A stretch of DNA of 63,443 bases from a bacterium UBP14_UBA6098 (lineage in GTDB: Bacteria; UBP14; UBA6098). The notes under the pieces were generated by a model, which searched no databases, was not told where the DNA came from, and saw only the letters and a list, made by a program, of their open reading frames with translations. Shown piece by piece: positions 16,875-23,753 of the stretch (position 1 is the stretch's first letter; each line of letters begins with the position of its first letter). The stretch spans positions 1-63,443 of the forward strand of contig DIWU01000035.1 of the NCBI GenBank assembly GCA_002428525.1, in the 5' to 3' direction. The translations under genes and the position numbers were made by a program.

Positions 16875-17728
16875 GAGCGCTGTTTTTTGCGATAGGGCAG
16901 GCCTTTTCCTCCTTCTGGCGAAGGAGCTTCGTCACCTTTCTCTCAATAATTACTATCACTATAGCGATGGTTATCCTCGGCGCGTTTTTGCTGATATCGC
17001 TGAATCTTCGCGGTGCGATCGGAAGCCTCAAGCGGCAGGTTCAGCTCGAATTCTTCCTCAAGGATGGAACCACTAAGGCCGACGCTTCGAGTTTAATCGA
17101 AGCTATTAAGGGCGAACGCGGAGTCGAGTCGGTCGAGTTCGTCACAGCCGAGCGCGCGAAAATCGAGTTCATCGACGAGTTCGGTGAAGAGCTTCTCGAA
17201 GGGCTAAAGCGAAACCCCTTTCCCCCCTCGATTCGAGTCGAGCTCGCAAAGGACCTGACTATGGGCGAGGCAGTCGATTCGCTCGCCGCCAAATTCAAAG
17301 ACGATAAGCTGGTCGAAGAGCTGTCCGCACCGAACCGTATAGCCCACAGCCTCGCCAAGGCAAGCCGAATCTCGCTGATCCTCACCGGACTTTGGGGCTT
17401 AGTCCTCCTCATCGCCGCAACCACTATTATCACAAACACAGTCAAGCTCGCGATCTCCCAGCGCGGCGACAGCATTCGTGTTATGCAACTCGTCGGCGCT
17501 TCGCGAAACTTTGTCCGGCTACCATTCCTGCTCGAGGGCCTAATCCACGGCCTGATCTCCGGGAGTCTCGCATGGGCTGTCCTATGGGGCCTTTCCGAAG
17601 CCGCGGGCTATGTTCTCCCCTCGATAATTCCAATCCCGCTTCCGTGGAATATCTCCATAGTCCTCCTCGGAGGCGCCTTCGGAGCAATAGGAAGCATAAT
17701 AGCTCTGAGACGATACCTCAATTATTAA
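16871..17728 (+). CDS. ftsX: Cell-division protein FtsX
   Basis: 285 aa. Cytoplasmic N-terminus and first transmembrane helix (about 18-45, SFVTFLSIITITIAMVILGA), a periplasmic domain (about 50-155) carrying the FtsX extracellular pattern VQLEFFLKDGTT, then three helices in the C-terminal half with ISQRGDSIRVMQLVGAS (about 195-211), the segment contacting FtsE. It transmits ATP hydrolysis by FtsE to hydrolase activators outside. The structured element C begins 21 nt after its stop. Confidence 0.9.
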   Translation: MRALFFAIGQAFSSFWRRSFVTFLSIITITIAMVILGAFLLISLNLRGAIGSLKRQVQLEFFLKDGTTKADASSLIEAIKGERGVESVEFVTAERAKIEFIDEFGEELLEGLKRNPFPPSIRVELAKDLTMGEAVDSLAAKFKDDKLVEELSAPNRIAHSLAKASRISLILTGLWGLVLLIAATTIITNTVKLAISQRGDSIRVMQLVGASRNFVRLPFLLEGLIHGLISGSLAWAVLWGLSEAAGYVLPSIIPIPLPWNISIVLLGGAFGAIGSIIALRRYLNY

Positions 17729-17749
17729 CTCAAATCGAAATCTTCCGCT

Positions 17750-17925
17750 CCGCGGGGGGCGTCGGCCCGACCGAAGGTCGGCGCGAGGCGTTCGGGTTGA
17801 AATCCAACTAAATTAATAGTTTTCCGCCCCGAACGCCTCGCCGGCGCCGCGCCGAAAGGCCGGAAAATCGCTACTTATGGAGAAGACTTTATGCCTTTCG
17901 GCCGGCGCGCCGACGCCCCCCGCGG
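17750..17925. repeat. Cloverleaf-like structured intergenic element, copy C
   Basis: A 176-bp element closed by a perfect 16-bp inverted repeat (17750-17765 with 17910-17925, core GGGGGGCGTCGG / CCGACGCCCCCC). Three internal hairpins in the same order as copies A, B and D: CCGACC-GAA-GGTCGG (17767-17781), a 14-bp stem GCGAGGCGTTCGGG / CCCGAACGCCTCGC (17784-17797 with 17828-17841) with a 30-nt AT-rich loop, and CCGAAAGGC / GCCTTTCGG (17852-17860 with 17893-17901) with a 32-nt loop. Lies between ftsX and lolD. Confidence 0.75.
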
Positions 17926-17974
17926 GAGGGGGTTGGTTTGTGTGGAAAATCGCGGCATCGGAGATTTTTGCATA

Positions 17975-18002
17975 TTGCGTATAAGTTAATTTTAGATATA
18001 AT
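17975..18002 (+). promoter_or_regulatory. Promoter of the lolD-mcsA-ftsY operon, possibly leaderless
   Basis: TTGCGT (17975-17980), 16-nt spacer, TATAAT (17997-18002). The lolD start codon (TTG 18011 or GTG 18014) is 8-11 nt beyond the -10 box, leaving no room for a ribosome-binding site. Confidence 0.55.
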
Positions 18003-18010
18003 AATATGAT

Positions 18011-18691
18011 TTGGTGATAAGTGCTATAAATATCGGTAAAAGCTACCTCGAGGGCACAGGCTCGAGGCTCATTGTTCTCGAGGATTTAAGTATTGATGTC
18101 GAGGGCGGAAAGGTTATTGCGATTACCGGAGAATCCGGGGTTGGAAAGTCCACGCTTTTGCATATTTTGGGATTGTTGGACACAGTGGATTCGGGCAGGA
18201 TTATTTTCAACGGCGAGGATGTTTCGTCGTTGAACGATTCGCAATTATCGAGGATTCGGAACAGCGATTTTGGGTTCATTTTTCAATTTCATTATTTGCT
18301 TCCGGAATTCGATGCGCTCGAGAATGTCGCCCTACCGGCGCTTCTTGCTGGCATGAGCAGGCCGGAGGCCGAGAGTCGAGCGAAGGAGCTTTTAAGTGCG
18401 GTCGGAGTTGCCGAACGAGCCGGGCATTTTCCAAATGCCCTTTCGGGCGGCGAACAACAAAGGGTGGCCTTGGCGAGAGCGCTTATTAACAACCCGAGGC
18501 TCGTCCTCGCCGACGAACCGACAGGCAATCTCGATCCGAAAAACGAAGACAAGCTGATCGATCTTCTCTTCGGATTGACGCGCGAGTTCGGGATGGCGGT
18601 TGTTTTGGCGACACACAACATGGCTATCGCCCGAAGGGCGGACCAATCGTATCTTTTGCGAGAAAAGCACCTCGAAGAGGTGATTTGTTAA
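18011..18691 (+). CDS. lolD: Lipoprotein-releasing (LolD-type) ABC ATPase
   Basis: About 226 aa. Walker A GESGVGKSTLL (about 38-48), Q-loop FIFQFHYLLPEFDALENVALP, signature LSGGEQQRVALARAL, Walker B LVLADEPTGNLD and H-loop ATHN. The FQFHxLLPEF sequence is the LolD hallmark within the MacB/LolD group. LolD powers release of outer-membrane lipoproteins from the inner membrane. Its permease partner LolC/E is normally adjacent but is absent here. Start is TTG 18011 or GTG 18014; the ATG at 18006 is out of frame. Confidence 0.85.
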   Translation: MVISAINIGKSYLEGTGSRLIVLEDLSIDVEGGKVIAITGESGVGKSTLLHILGLLDTVDSGRIIFNGEDVSSLNDSQLSRIRNSDFGFIFQFHYLLPEFDALENVALPALLAGMSRPEAESRAKELLSAVGVAERAGHFPNALSGGEQQRVALARALINNPRLVLADEPTGNLDPKNEDKLIDLLFGLTREFGMAVVLATHNMAIARRADQSYLLREKHLEEVIC

Positions 18692-18707
18692 AGAAGAATA
18701 GATACTT

Positions 18708-19172
18708 ATGGAATACTGTTCTAAATGTCAGAAAAGGCCCGGAGAGGTCAAATGCGTTATTGTCGTTAAGGGCGAGCGAATCAAATGTTGCCTTTGCCAC
18801 GAATGCGCAAGATCCGCGGGTTTCTCCGAACAAATCAAATTTAATCGCAAACCGAAATCCCCCGGAATCCGTTTCATAGCGGAAAAAAGGGATGTTTTCT
18901 GTCCCAATTGCAAGCTCGGGTTCTCGCAATTCCTGCAAACAGGCCTTTTCGGATGCCCCTCTTGCTATAACGCTTTCGAGAAATTCATAGGGGATATCCT
19001 CAAGGGGATTCACTCCGCGACCTATCACAAGGGCCGTGGCCCCGGAAAAGAAGGGCTTCAGGATTTAACCCACCTCAAATGGAAGCTCTCCGAGGCGGTT
19101 TTCGCCGAGGATTTCGAGCGAGCCGCCCAACTCCGCGACGAGATTTTCCGCCTGAAGAAGGATTCCAATTGA
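18708..19172 (+). CDS. mcsA: McsA-like zinc/UVR-motif protein
   Basis: 154 aa. Two Cys-rich zinc modules: CSKC (residues 4-7) with CCLCHEC (about 28-34), and CPNC...CPSC (about 65-91). The C-terminus has a UVR motif (about 120-150, LKWKLSEAVFAEDFERAAQLRDEI). In Firmicutes McsA activates the protein-arginine kinase McsB, which tags proteins for ClpCP. The four-Cys pairs look intact. Its stop overlaps the mcsB-like start (TTGA). Neither ctsR nor clpC is in the window. Confidence 0.85.
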   Translation: MEYCSKCQKRPGEVKCVIVVKGERIKCCLCHECARSAGFSEQIKFNRKPKSPGIRFIAEKRDVFCPNCKLGFSQFLQTGLFGCPSCYNAFEKFIGDILKGIHSATYHKGRGPGKEGLQDLTHLKWKLSEAVFAEDFERAAQLRDEIFRLKKDSN

Positions 19173-20218
19173 TCGAAAGCATATATCCCCCTAAGCTTCC
19201 CGAGTGGCTATCCTCCGGCGGCGAGGATTTCGAGGTCGTTCTCGCGTCCGAGGCGGTTTATGTTCGCAATATCGATGGAAAGGCCTTTCCAAATCGGCTT
19301 AACGAAATGGAACTTAAGGACTTTCGCCGAAGCCTTGTCGGCAATATCGAGAATACCCTTCGAGCCTTCAAGCTCTGGGAAACCGATATCCTCAGAAGCG
19401 AGGACAGACGCTTCTTCGTCGAGCGCTTCAGCGCACCGGTGGAGATCCTCGAACGGCCGATAGGCGCCGCGCTATTCCTCTCAGAGGACGAGAGCAAATG
19501 GCTCGGCTTGAACACCTCCGACCACCTCCAGTTTCGAGTCGCAAAGGGCGGAAGCGATATCGAGACAGCATACCGTAACGCCCGAATCATCGAGGAGAGC
19601 CTCGAAAACGAGGTCCCCTTCGCCTATTCCTCACGATACGGCTTCCTCACCTCGCGGCCGACGGAATGCGGAACAGCGCTGGTTCTGCGCTTTTATGTCC
19701 ACATCCCGGGGGTTATTTTCACCGATGGGTTTATAAACCTAAGAGACAAACTCCTCAAATCCGGAACCGTGCTGAGGCCGCTTAACGACGAATCGCTCAG
19801 CTCCGAAGGCCATATATTTATTGTTCATACCGCCCATACCCTCGGAATCGACGAGGAGGAATTGCTCGGATCGGCACAAGAAATGCTTGATGAAATTATT
19901 CAGATGGAATACGAGGCGCGCGCCGATATAATGTCCAAGGCGCGTAGCCAAATAGAAAATAAGATTATGCGAGGCATCGGGATTCTCACCCATGCCCGAA
20001 TTATAGCGAAGCGGGAGGGTTACGCTCTGGCGAACGCCCTGCGTTTAGGCGCGGCGGAATCGATCATCGGCGACGCCATCGATATCCTTTCCGCGACGGA
20101 ATTATACTTTGTCGGCCAACCGGTTCACCTCGCGCGCCTCACCGGCGAGGGAGACGAACTGACCGCAGACACAAACAGGGCGGAGCTTTTCAGAAGCTAC
20201 CTCAAACAGGGGGACTAA
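19169..20218 (+). CDS. Degenerate McsB / phosphagen-kinase-like protein
   Basis: 349 aa from TTG 19169; the frame is open further upstream, but that part lies inside mcsA. It aligns along its length with McsB: a PIGAALFLSEDES segment, RYGFLTSRPTECGTA, and a C-terminal domain with an NRAELFR segment where McsB has RDxxRA. Key active-site positions differ. SRIRLARN of McsB is SEAVYVRN (27-34), the NEEDH loop is NTSDH (115-119), and the active-site Cys in SCPTNVGTG is Arg163. The arginine-phosphorylation reaction is therefore doubtful. It could be a pseudokinase binding McsA or phosphoarginine. Alignment is from memory of B. subtilis McsB. Confidence 0.8.
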   Translation: MIESIYPPKLPEWLSSGGEDFEVVLASEAVYVRNIDGKAFPNRLNEMELKDFRRSLVGNIENTLRAFKLWETDILRSEDRRFFVERFSAPVEILERPIGAALFLSEDESKWLGLNTSDHLQFRVAKGGSDIETAYRNARIIEESLENEVPFAYSSRYGFLTSRPTECGTALVLRFYVHIPGVIFTDGFINLRDKLLKSGTVLRPLNDESLSSEGHIFIVHTAHTLGIDEEELLGSAQEMLDEIIQMEYEARADIMSKARSQIENKIMRGIGILTHARIIAKREGYALANALRLGAAESIIGDAIDILSATELYFVGQPVHLARLTGEGDELTADTNRAELFRSYLKQGD

Positions 20219-20571
20219 TGTTCAGGATATGGTGTAGATCGAAGATCTCTCAAGCGAGGCTTACCGGCGTCGAGCTCGAATACGAGGGAAGCATCACGCT
20301 TCCGCCCGAGCTCGTTAAGGCCGCGGATATTCTGCCCGGCGAGCGGGTTCAAGTCGTCAATATGAACAACGGCGAACGGCTCGAGACCTACGTAATCGTC
20401 GGGCCGGCCGGCTCGAAGGATCTTATGCTTAACGGCCCGGCCGCCCGAAAGGGCCTTCCGGGCGATAGAATTATGATTTTAGCTTATGCTGTCGGCTCGG
20501 ACGACGAGGTTCACCCGCCGATGGTTGTCCGCCTCGACGAAAACAACGAAATAATCGGGATCACTAAATGA
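20218..20571 (+). CDS. panD: Aspartate 1-decarboxylase
   Basis: 117 aa proenzyme. It decarboxylates aspartate to beta-alanine for pantothenate. The self-cleavage site is Gly24-Ser25 in YEGSITLP, giving the pyruvoyl group on Ser25; NMNNGERLETYVI and LNGPAARKGLPGDRIMILAYA match the family. Its ATG shares one base with the preceding TAA stop and its own stop overlaps glmU by 4 nt. CoaX, later in the same pathway to CoA, is at 53 kb. Confidence 0.93.
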   Translation: MFRIWCRSKISQARLTGVELEYEGSITLPPELVKAADILPGERVQVVNMNNGERLETYVIVGPAGSKDLMLNGPAARKGLPGDRIMILAYAVGSDDEVHPPMVVRLDENNEIIGITK

Positions 20572-21305
20572 TCGGCGCGATTATTCTCGCCGCGGGCGAG
20601 GGCAAGCGAATGCTCTCCGACCGCGCGAAGGTCCTCGTCGAGGTGGCCGGAAGGCCGATGATCGACAGTGTTCTCGAGGCCGCGAACGCCCTCGAACCTA
20701 ACAAGATCGCTATTGTCGTCGGGAACCGCATGGAGCAAGTAATCGCGCACCTTCGAACTCAAAGAGTAGTCTTCTGTGTCCAACTCGAACAAAGGGGCAC
20801 GGCCGATGCGGTGAAATCCGCCGCCGCGCCCTTCGAGGGCTTCGATGGCGAAATCTTCGTCCTCTGCGGCGATACGCCCTTTATCCGCGCCGAAACCCTC
20901 AAGGGCCTACTCGAATACCATCACTCGCTCGGCGCCGCCGCAACCGTCCTGACCGCGATTCACGACGATCCCAAGGAATACGGCCGAATCCTTCGCGACG
21001 CCGATGGCGAATTTTTGTCGATAGTCGAGTTCGCCGACGCCGACGAGTCGATTCGCGCGATCAAAGAGGTCAACGGCGGCATCTATGTCTTCGACTCCAA
21101 AGCGCTTTGGCCGGCGCTGGAGAAGATCGGCACCGCAAACGCCCAAGGCGAGTTCTATCTAACGGACATCTTCGAGATCCTCATTCGTGAAAATAAAAAG
21201 GTCGCCGCTATTCCCGCGGAAAACCCGCTCGAGACCGCCGGAATCAACCGCTACGAACAGATCGAGGAATACGAACGAATATTCTCGGCAAAACAGCAAG
21301 ATTAG
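20568..21305 (+). CDS. GlmU-type nucleotidyltransferase lacking the acetyltransferase domain
   Basis: 245 aa. N-terminal LAAGEGKRMLSDRAKVLVEVAGRPM (about 7-31) is the uridylyltransferase motif; LEQRGTADAVKSA, LCGDTPFI and KEVNGGIYVFD are the GlmU substrate and metal-site signatures. Full-length GlmU is about 455 aa with a left-handed beta-helix acetyltransferase; here the protein stops after the pyrophosphorylase domain. It probably makes a UDP-sugar from a sugar-1-phosphate, most likely UDP-GlcNAc. The acetylation step would need a separate enzyme. An AGGAGG-like site follows for the next gene. Confidence 0.85.
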   Translation: MIGAIILAAGEGKRMLSDRAKVLVEVAGRPMIDSVLEAANALEPNKIAIVVGNRMEQVIAHLRTQRVVFCVQLEQRGTADAVKSAAAPFEGFDGEIFVLCGDTPFIRAETLKGLLEYHHSLGAAATVLTAIHDDPKEYGRILRDADGEFLSIVEFADADESIRAIKEVNGGIYVFDSKALWPALEKIGTANAQGEFYLTDIFEILIRENKKVAAIPAENPLETAGINRYEQIEEYERIFSAKQQD

Positions 21306-21313
21306 GAGGGGTT

Positions 21314-21760
21314 ATGTTTAAAAAGGCTTTTATTTTTGCATGTTTCATCGCAATTTCGGGCTTCGCTATTCAGGTGGAACCGTTCTCGGCCGGCGAGGGC
21401 GCGGCGATCGAGATTTACGAAACCGCGCTTCCCCTGCTCGAGGCCTGCGAGTTTCTAATAGAGGACGTTTCCGAGGCCGAGATCGATTGCTCCGAAATCG
21501 AGACTGTCGCTATCGAGAACGAGATCGAGATGGAGCCGATCGAAAAGGCGGTCACCGCCGATCCGAATATGACGCGCTTCGCTATCGTCGAGCTTAAAAG
21601 CTATTCGCGCAACAATCTCCTCCTCGCCGAGGACGAAGAGGATACCGAGTTCAAGGCCGCGCTTCTCAAGGCCGGACTCGATGCCTTTAAACACGCAGTC
21701 ATTCTCGAGACCTTGGTCGATAAATGGGCGCCTCTCGAAAAACCCCCGAAGGGTAAATAG
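21314..21760 (+). CDS. Exported acidic protein, unknown function
   Basis: 148 aa with a signal peptide (KKAFIFACFIAISGFA). The mature protein is very acidic, with Glu-rich stretches around residues 45-78 and a helix-forming C-terminal half (KAALLKAGLDAFKHAVILETLV). No family recognised. It has a GGAGGGG ribosome site and abuts the next gene without a gap, inside the lolD-ftsY operon. Confidence 0.6.
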   Translation: MFKKAFIFACFIAISGFAIQVEPFSAGEGAAIEIYETALPLLEACEFLIEDVSEAEIDCSEIETVAIENEIEMEPIEKAVTADPNMTRFAIVELKSYSRNNLLLAEDEEDTEFKAALLKAGLDAFKHAVILETLVDKWAPLEKPPKGK

Positions 21761-22153
21761 ATGACCGAAGAACATATCAAAGCAAGGGCGATCAGCGTCC
21801 ACAACTTCACGCGCCACAAATGCAAGACCCTCGGGATTCCAGTGCTTCTGAGGAAGGTCCCCGGAATCATCTCGGCGCGGCTGGACGAGGAAAAGGGCAA
21901 GCTATTTCTCACATATAATCTCGACCAAACCGACTACGACGATATCGAGGAGGTGCTCAAGCTGGCAGGCTGTGTCCCCGACAGCACACTTTGGCAACAG
22001 CTTCGCTCGAGCTTCATCCGCTTCGCCGAGGCGAACGAAAAGGCGCATCTTTCGAGCAGAGGAAAGAGCCACGCCTATTCGCCGATGCAACATATGGACG
22101 AGCTTTTAGAGAGCGAAACCGATTTAACTCAGGAAAACAATGGTTTTCGATAA
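21761..22153 (+). CDS. Unknown protein with an HMA-like fold pattern
   Basis: 130 aa. Residues about 25-70 (IPVLLRKVPGIISARLDEEKGK then LTYNLDQTDYDDIEEVLKLAG) follow the beta-alpha-beta spacing of heavy-metal-associated domains, but the metal-binding CxxC loop is absent. The C-terminal third is polar and Ser/His-rich. I cannot assign a function. It overlaps the ftsY start by 14 nt, implying coupling. Confidence 0.55.
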   Translation: MTEEHIKARAISVHNFTRHKCKTLGIPVLLRKVPGIISARLDEEKGKLFLTYNLDQTDYDDIEEVLKLAGCVPDSTLWQQLRSSFIRFAEANEKAHLSSRGKSHAYSPMQHMDELLESETDLTQENNGFR

Positions 22154-23048
22154 AATAAAACAAGCCCTCGGGAAAACCCGCGAGCTTCTAAATACGCGTA
22201 TCGAGGATATCTTCGTCCCCGGCCGGACACTCGAGGCCGAGGAACTCGACGAGCTCGAGGAGATTCTCATCTCCGCCGATGTCGGCGTCGAGGCGTCTTC
22301 GGAGATCGTCGAGCAAATGCGCTCTGTCGCCCGCGCGAACAAGATCCCCGCAGGCGGCCCGCGCGAGCTTCTCCGCGACGAGATCGCCAAGCTCATCGAA
22401 AACCGCGCCGCGAAAAGGTTCGTGCTGACTGAAAAGCCCCATGTTATTCTTCTGGTCGGCGTCAACGGCACCGGTAAGACCACCTGCGCCGGAAAACTCG
22501 CAAAGAGGGTTATCTCGGAGGGCAAAAGGCCGCTTCTCGCGGCCTCGGATACCTTCCGCGCCGCGGCCTGCGAACAGCTCGAGATATGGGCCGAGCGCGC
22601 AGGCGTCGAGATCGTCCGCTCGGATTCCGGCGCCGACCCGGCCTCTATCGCCTATGACGCGGTGTCGAAGGCCCTCGCCGGCGGCTTCGATGCGGTAATT
22701 ATCGACACCGCCGGCAGGCTTCACAACAAGGTCAACCTCATGGAGGAGCTGAAGAAGGTCTCCCGCGTCATCGGCAAGAAGATCGAAACCGCGCCGCACG
22801 ATGTCTTCCTCGTGCTCGACGCAACCACAGGCAACAACGGCATAGCGCAGGCGCGCATCTTCAACGAGGCCATAGGGTTAACCGGAATCATTCTAACCAA
22901 ACTCGACAGCACCGCCAAGGGCGGTATCGCCCTCGCGATAATGCGCGAAATTGGCGTTCCGGTTGTTCTGGCGGGCGTCGGCGAGGGGATCGACGATCTG
23001 GTCGATTTCGACCCGAATAGCTACCTCGAGGGGCTGTTCGATAAATAA
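22140..23048 (+). CDS. ftsY: Signal recognition particle receptor FtsY
   Basis: 302 aa. N domain (about 1-85) and SRP-type GTPase G domain: G1 VGVNGTGKTTCAGKLA, DTFRAAACEQLEIWAERA, G3 DTAGRLHNK, G4 TKLDSTAKGG, and the closing GVGEGIDDLVDFD. It receives ribosome-SRP complexes at the membrane. The long acidic A domain of E. coli FtsY is absent, as in many lineages, so membrane contact must rely on the N-terminal helix. Confidence 0.95.
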   Translation: MVFDKIKQALGKTRELLNTRIEDIFVPGRTLEAEELDELEEILISADVGVEASSEIVEQMRSVARANKIPAGGPRELLRDEIAKLIENRAAKRFVLTEKPHVILLVGVNGTGKTTCAGKLAKRVISEGKRPLLAASDTFRAAACEQLEIWAERAGVEIVRSDSGADPASIAYDAVSKALAGGFDAVIIDTAGRLHNKVNLMEELKKVSRVIGKKIETAPHDVFLVLDATTGNNGIAQARIFNEAIGLTGIILTKLDSTAKGGIALAIMREIGVPVVLAGVGEGIDDLVDFDPNSYLEGLFDK

Positions 23049-23059
23049 AGGCGGTGGAA

Positions 23060-23590
23060 ATGGCATTCTTGGGAATCGGTCTTTTTGCAGGGCTTATCAC
23101 AATCGTCCTATCGTTGGCCAGAGACTCGGCTCTTCGAAAATGGGTCACCGAGAAGGGTTTCGAGGAGGCGAGGGAGTTCGCTTCGTTCTCCTGCACCCCG
23201 CATCCCATATACCCGTGGCGGTTTCTCCTTTGGATCGGCCTCGGCATGGTTGTCGCATCTTTAATCCTACTTTATGCTATCGATTCATTGGGCATAGTCG
23301 TTGCCGCGCTGGTTGTGGGCATGGTGCTTTTTCTCGTTTATGATTTCGCCGGCGCGCGCGTGCGGACTAATCTCACGATCGTGCAAAAAGGCCTGCTTTT
23401 CGACTCCTCAAGGGGCGATCTGCCGCGCTTTTTCATGCCCTTCAGCAATATCGAGTCTGTCGAGGAGACGCCGACTGGTGTCGTTATGGTTTTGAAAAGC
23501 CCGAAATTGGCCAATCATCTTCCGTTAAAATGCCGATCCGGCGCCGAGCTTTGTGAGAAGATCACGGCAGGTTTAAAATCGGCTCGATAG
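23060..23590 (+). CDS. Membrane protein, unknown (PH-like cytosolic part)
   Basis: 176 aa from ATG 23060 (GTG 23054 is an alternative). An N-terminal helix (about 4-20), two central transmembrane helices (about 55-95) and a C-terminal beta-rich domain (about 105-176, VRTNLTIVQKGLLFDSSRG, then IESVEETPTGVVMVL) that resembles bacterial PH-like domains. No confident family. Last gene of the operon, followed by two hairpins. Confidence 0.6.
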   Translation: MAFLGIGLFAGLITIVLSLARDSALRKWVTEKGFEEAREFASFSCTPHPIYPWRFLLWIGLGMVVASLILLYAIDSLGIVVAALVVGMVLFLVYDFAGARVRTNLTIVQKGLLFDSSRGDLPRFFMPFSNIESVEETPTGVVMVLKSPKLANHLPLKCRSGAELCEKITAGLKSAR

Positions 23591-23600
23591 AAAAGCAAAA

Positions 23601-23622
23601 AAAACCGCGCCGAGGCGGTTTT
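23601..23622 (+). terminator. Terminator after the lolD-ftsY operon
   Basis: 8-bp stem AAAACCGC / GCGGTTTT with a GCCGAG loop, preceded by an A-run, so it could act on both strands. A second GC-rich hairpin (GGCCG CAATT CGGCC) follows at 23639-23653. Confidence 0.6.
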
Positions 23623-23667
23623 GAACGCTCTCCGAGAAGGCCGCAATTCGGCCTCGCCAAAAAGTTA

Positions 23668-23696
23668 TTGACTGCATTGCTTCGACTTCATATATT
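23668..23696 (+). promoter_or_regulatory. Promoter of the BNR-repeat lipoprotein gene
   Basis: TTGACT (23668-23673), 17-nt spacer, TATATT (23691-23696). Start site about 23704, leaving a leader of about 50 nt with an AAGGAG site. Confidence 0.65.
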
Positions 23697-23753
23697 CCTA
23701 TAGTTAATTTAACAATGAACGTATTAAAATTTCATGTTTGTAAGGAGCGGAAT

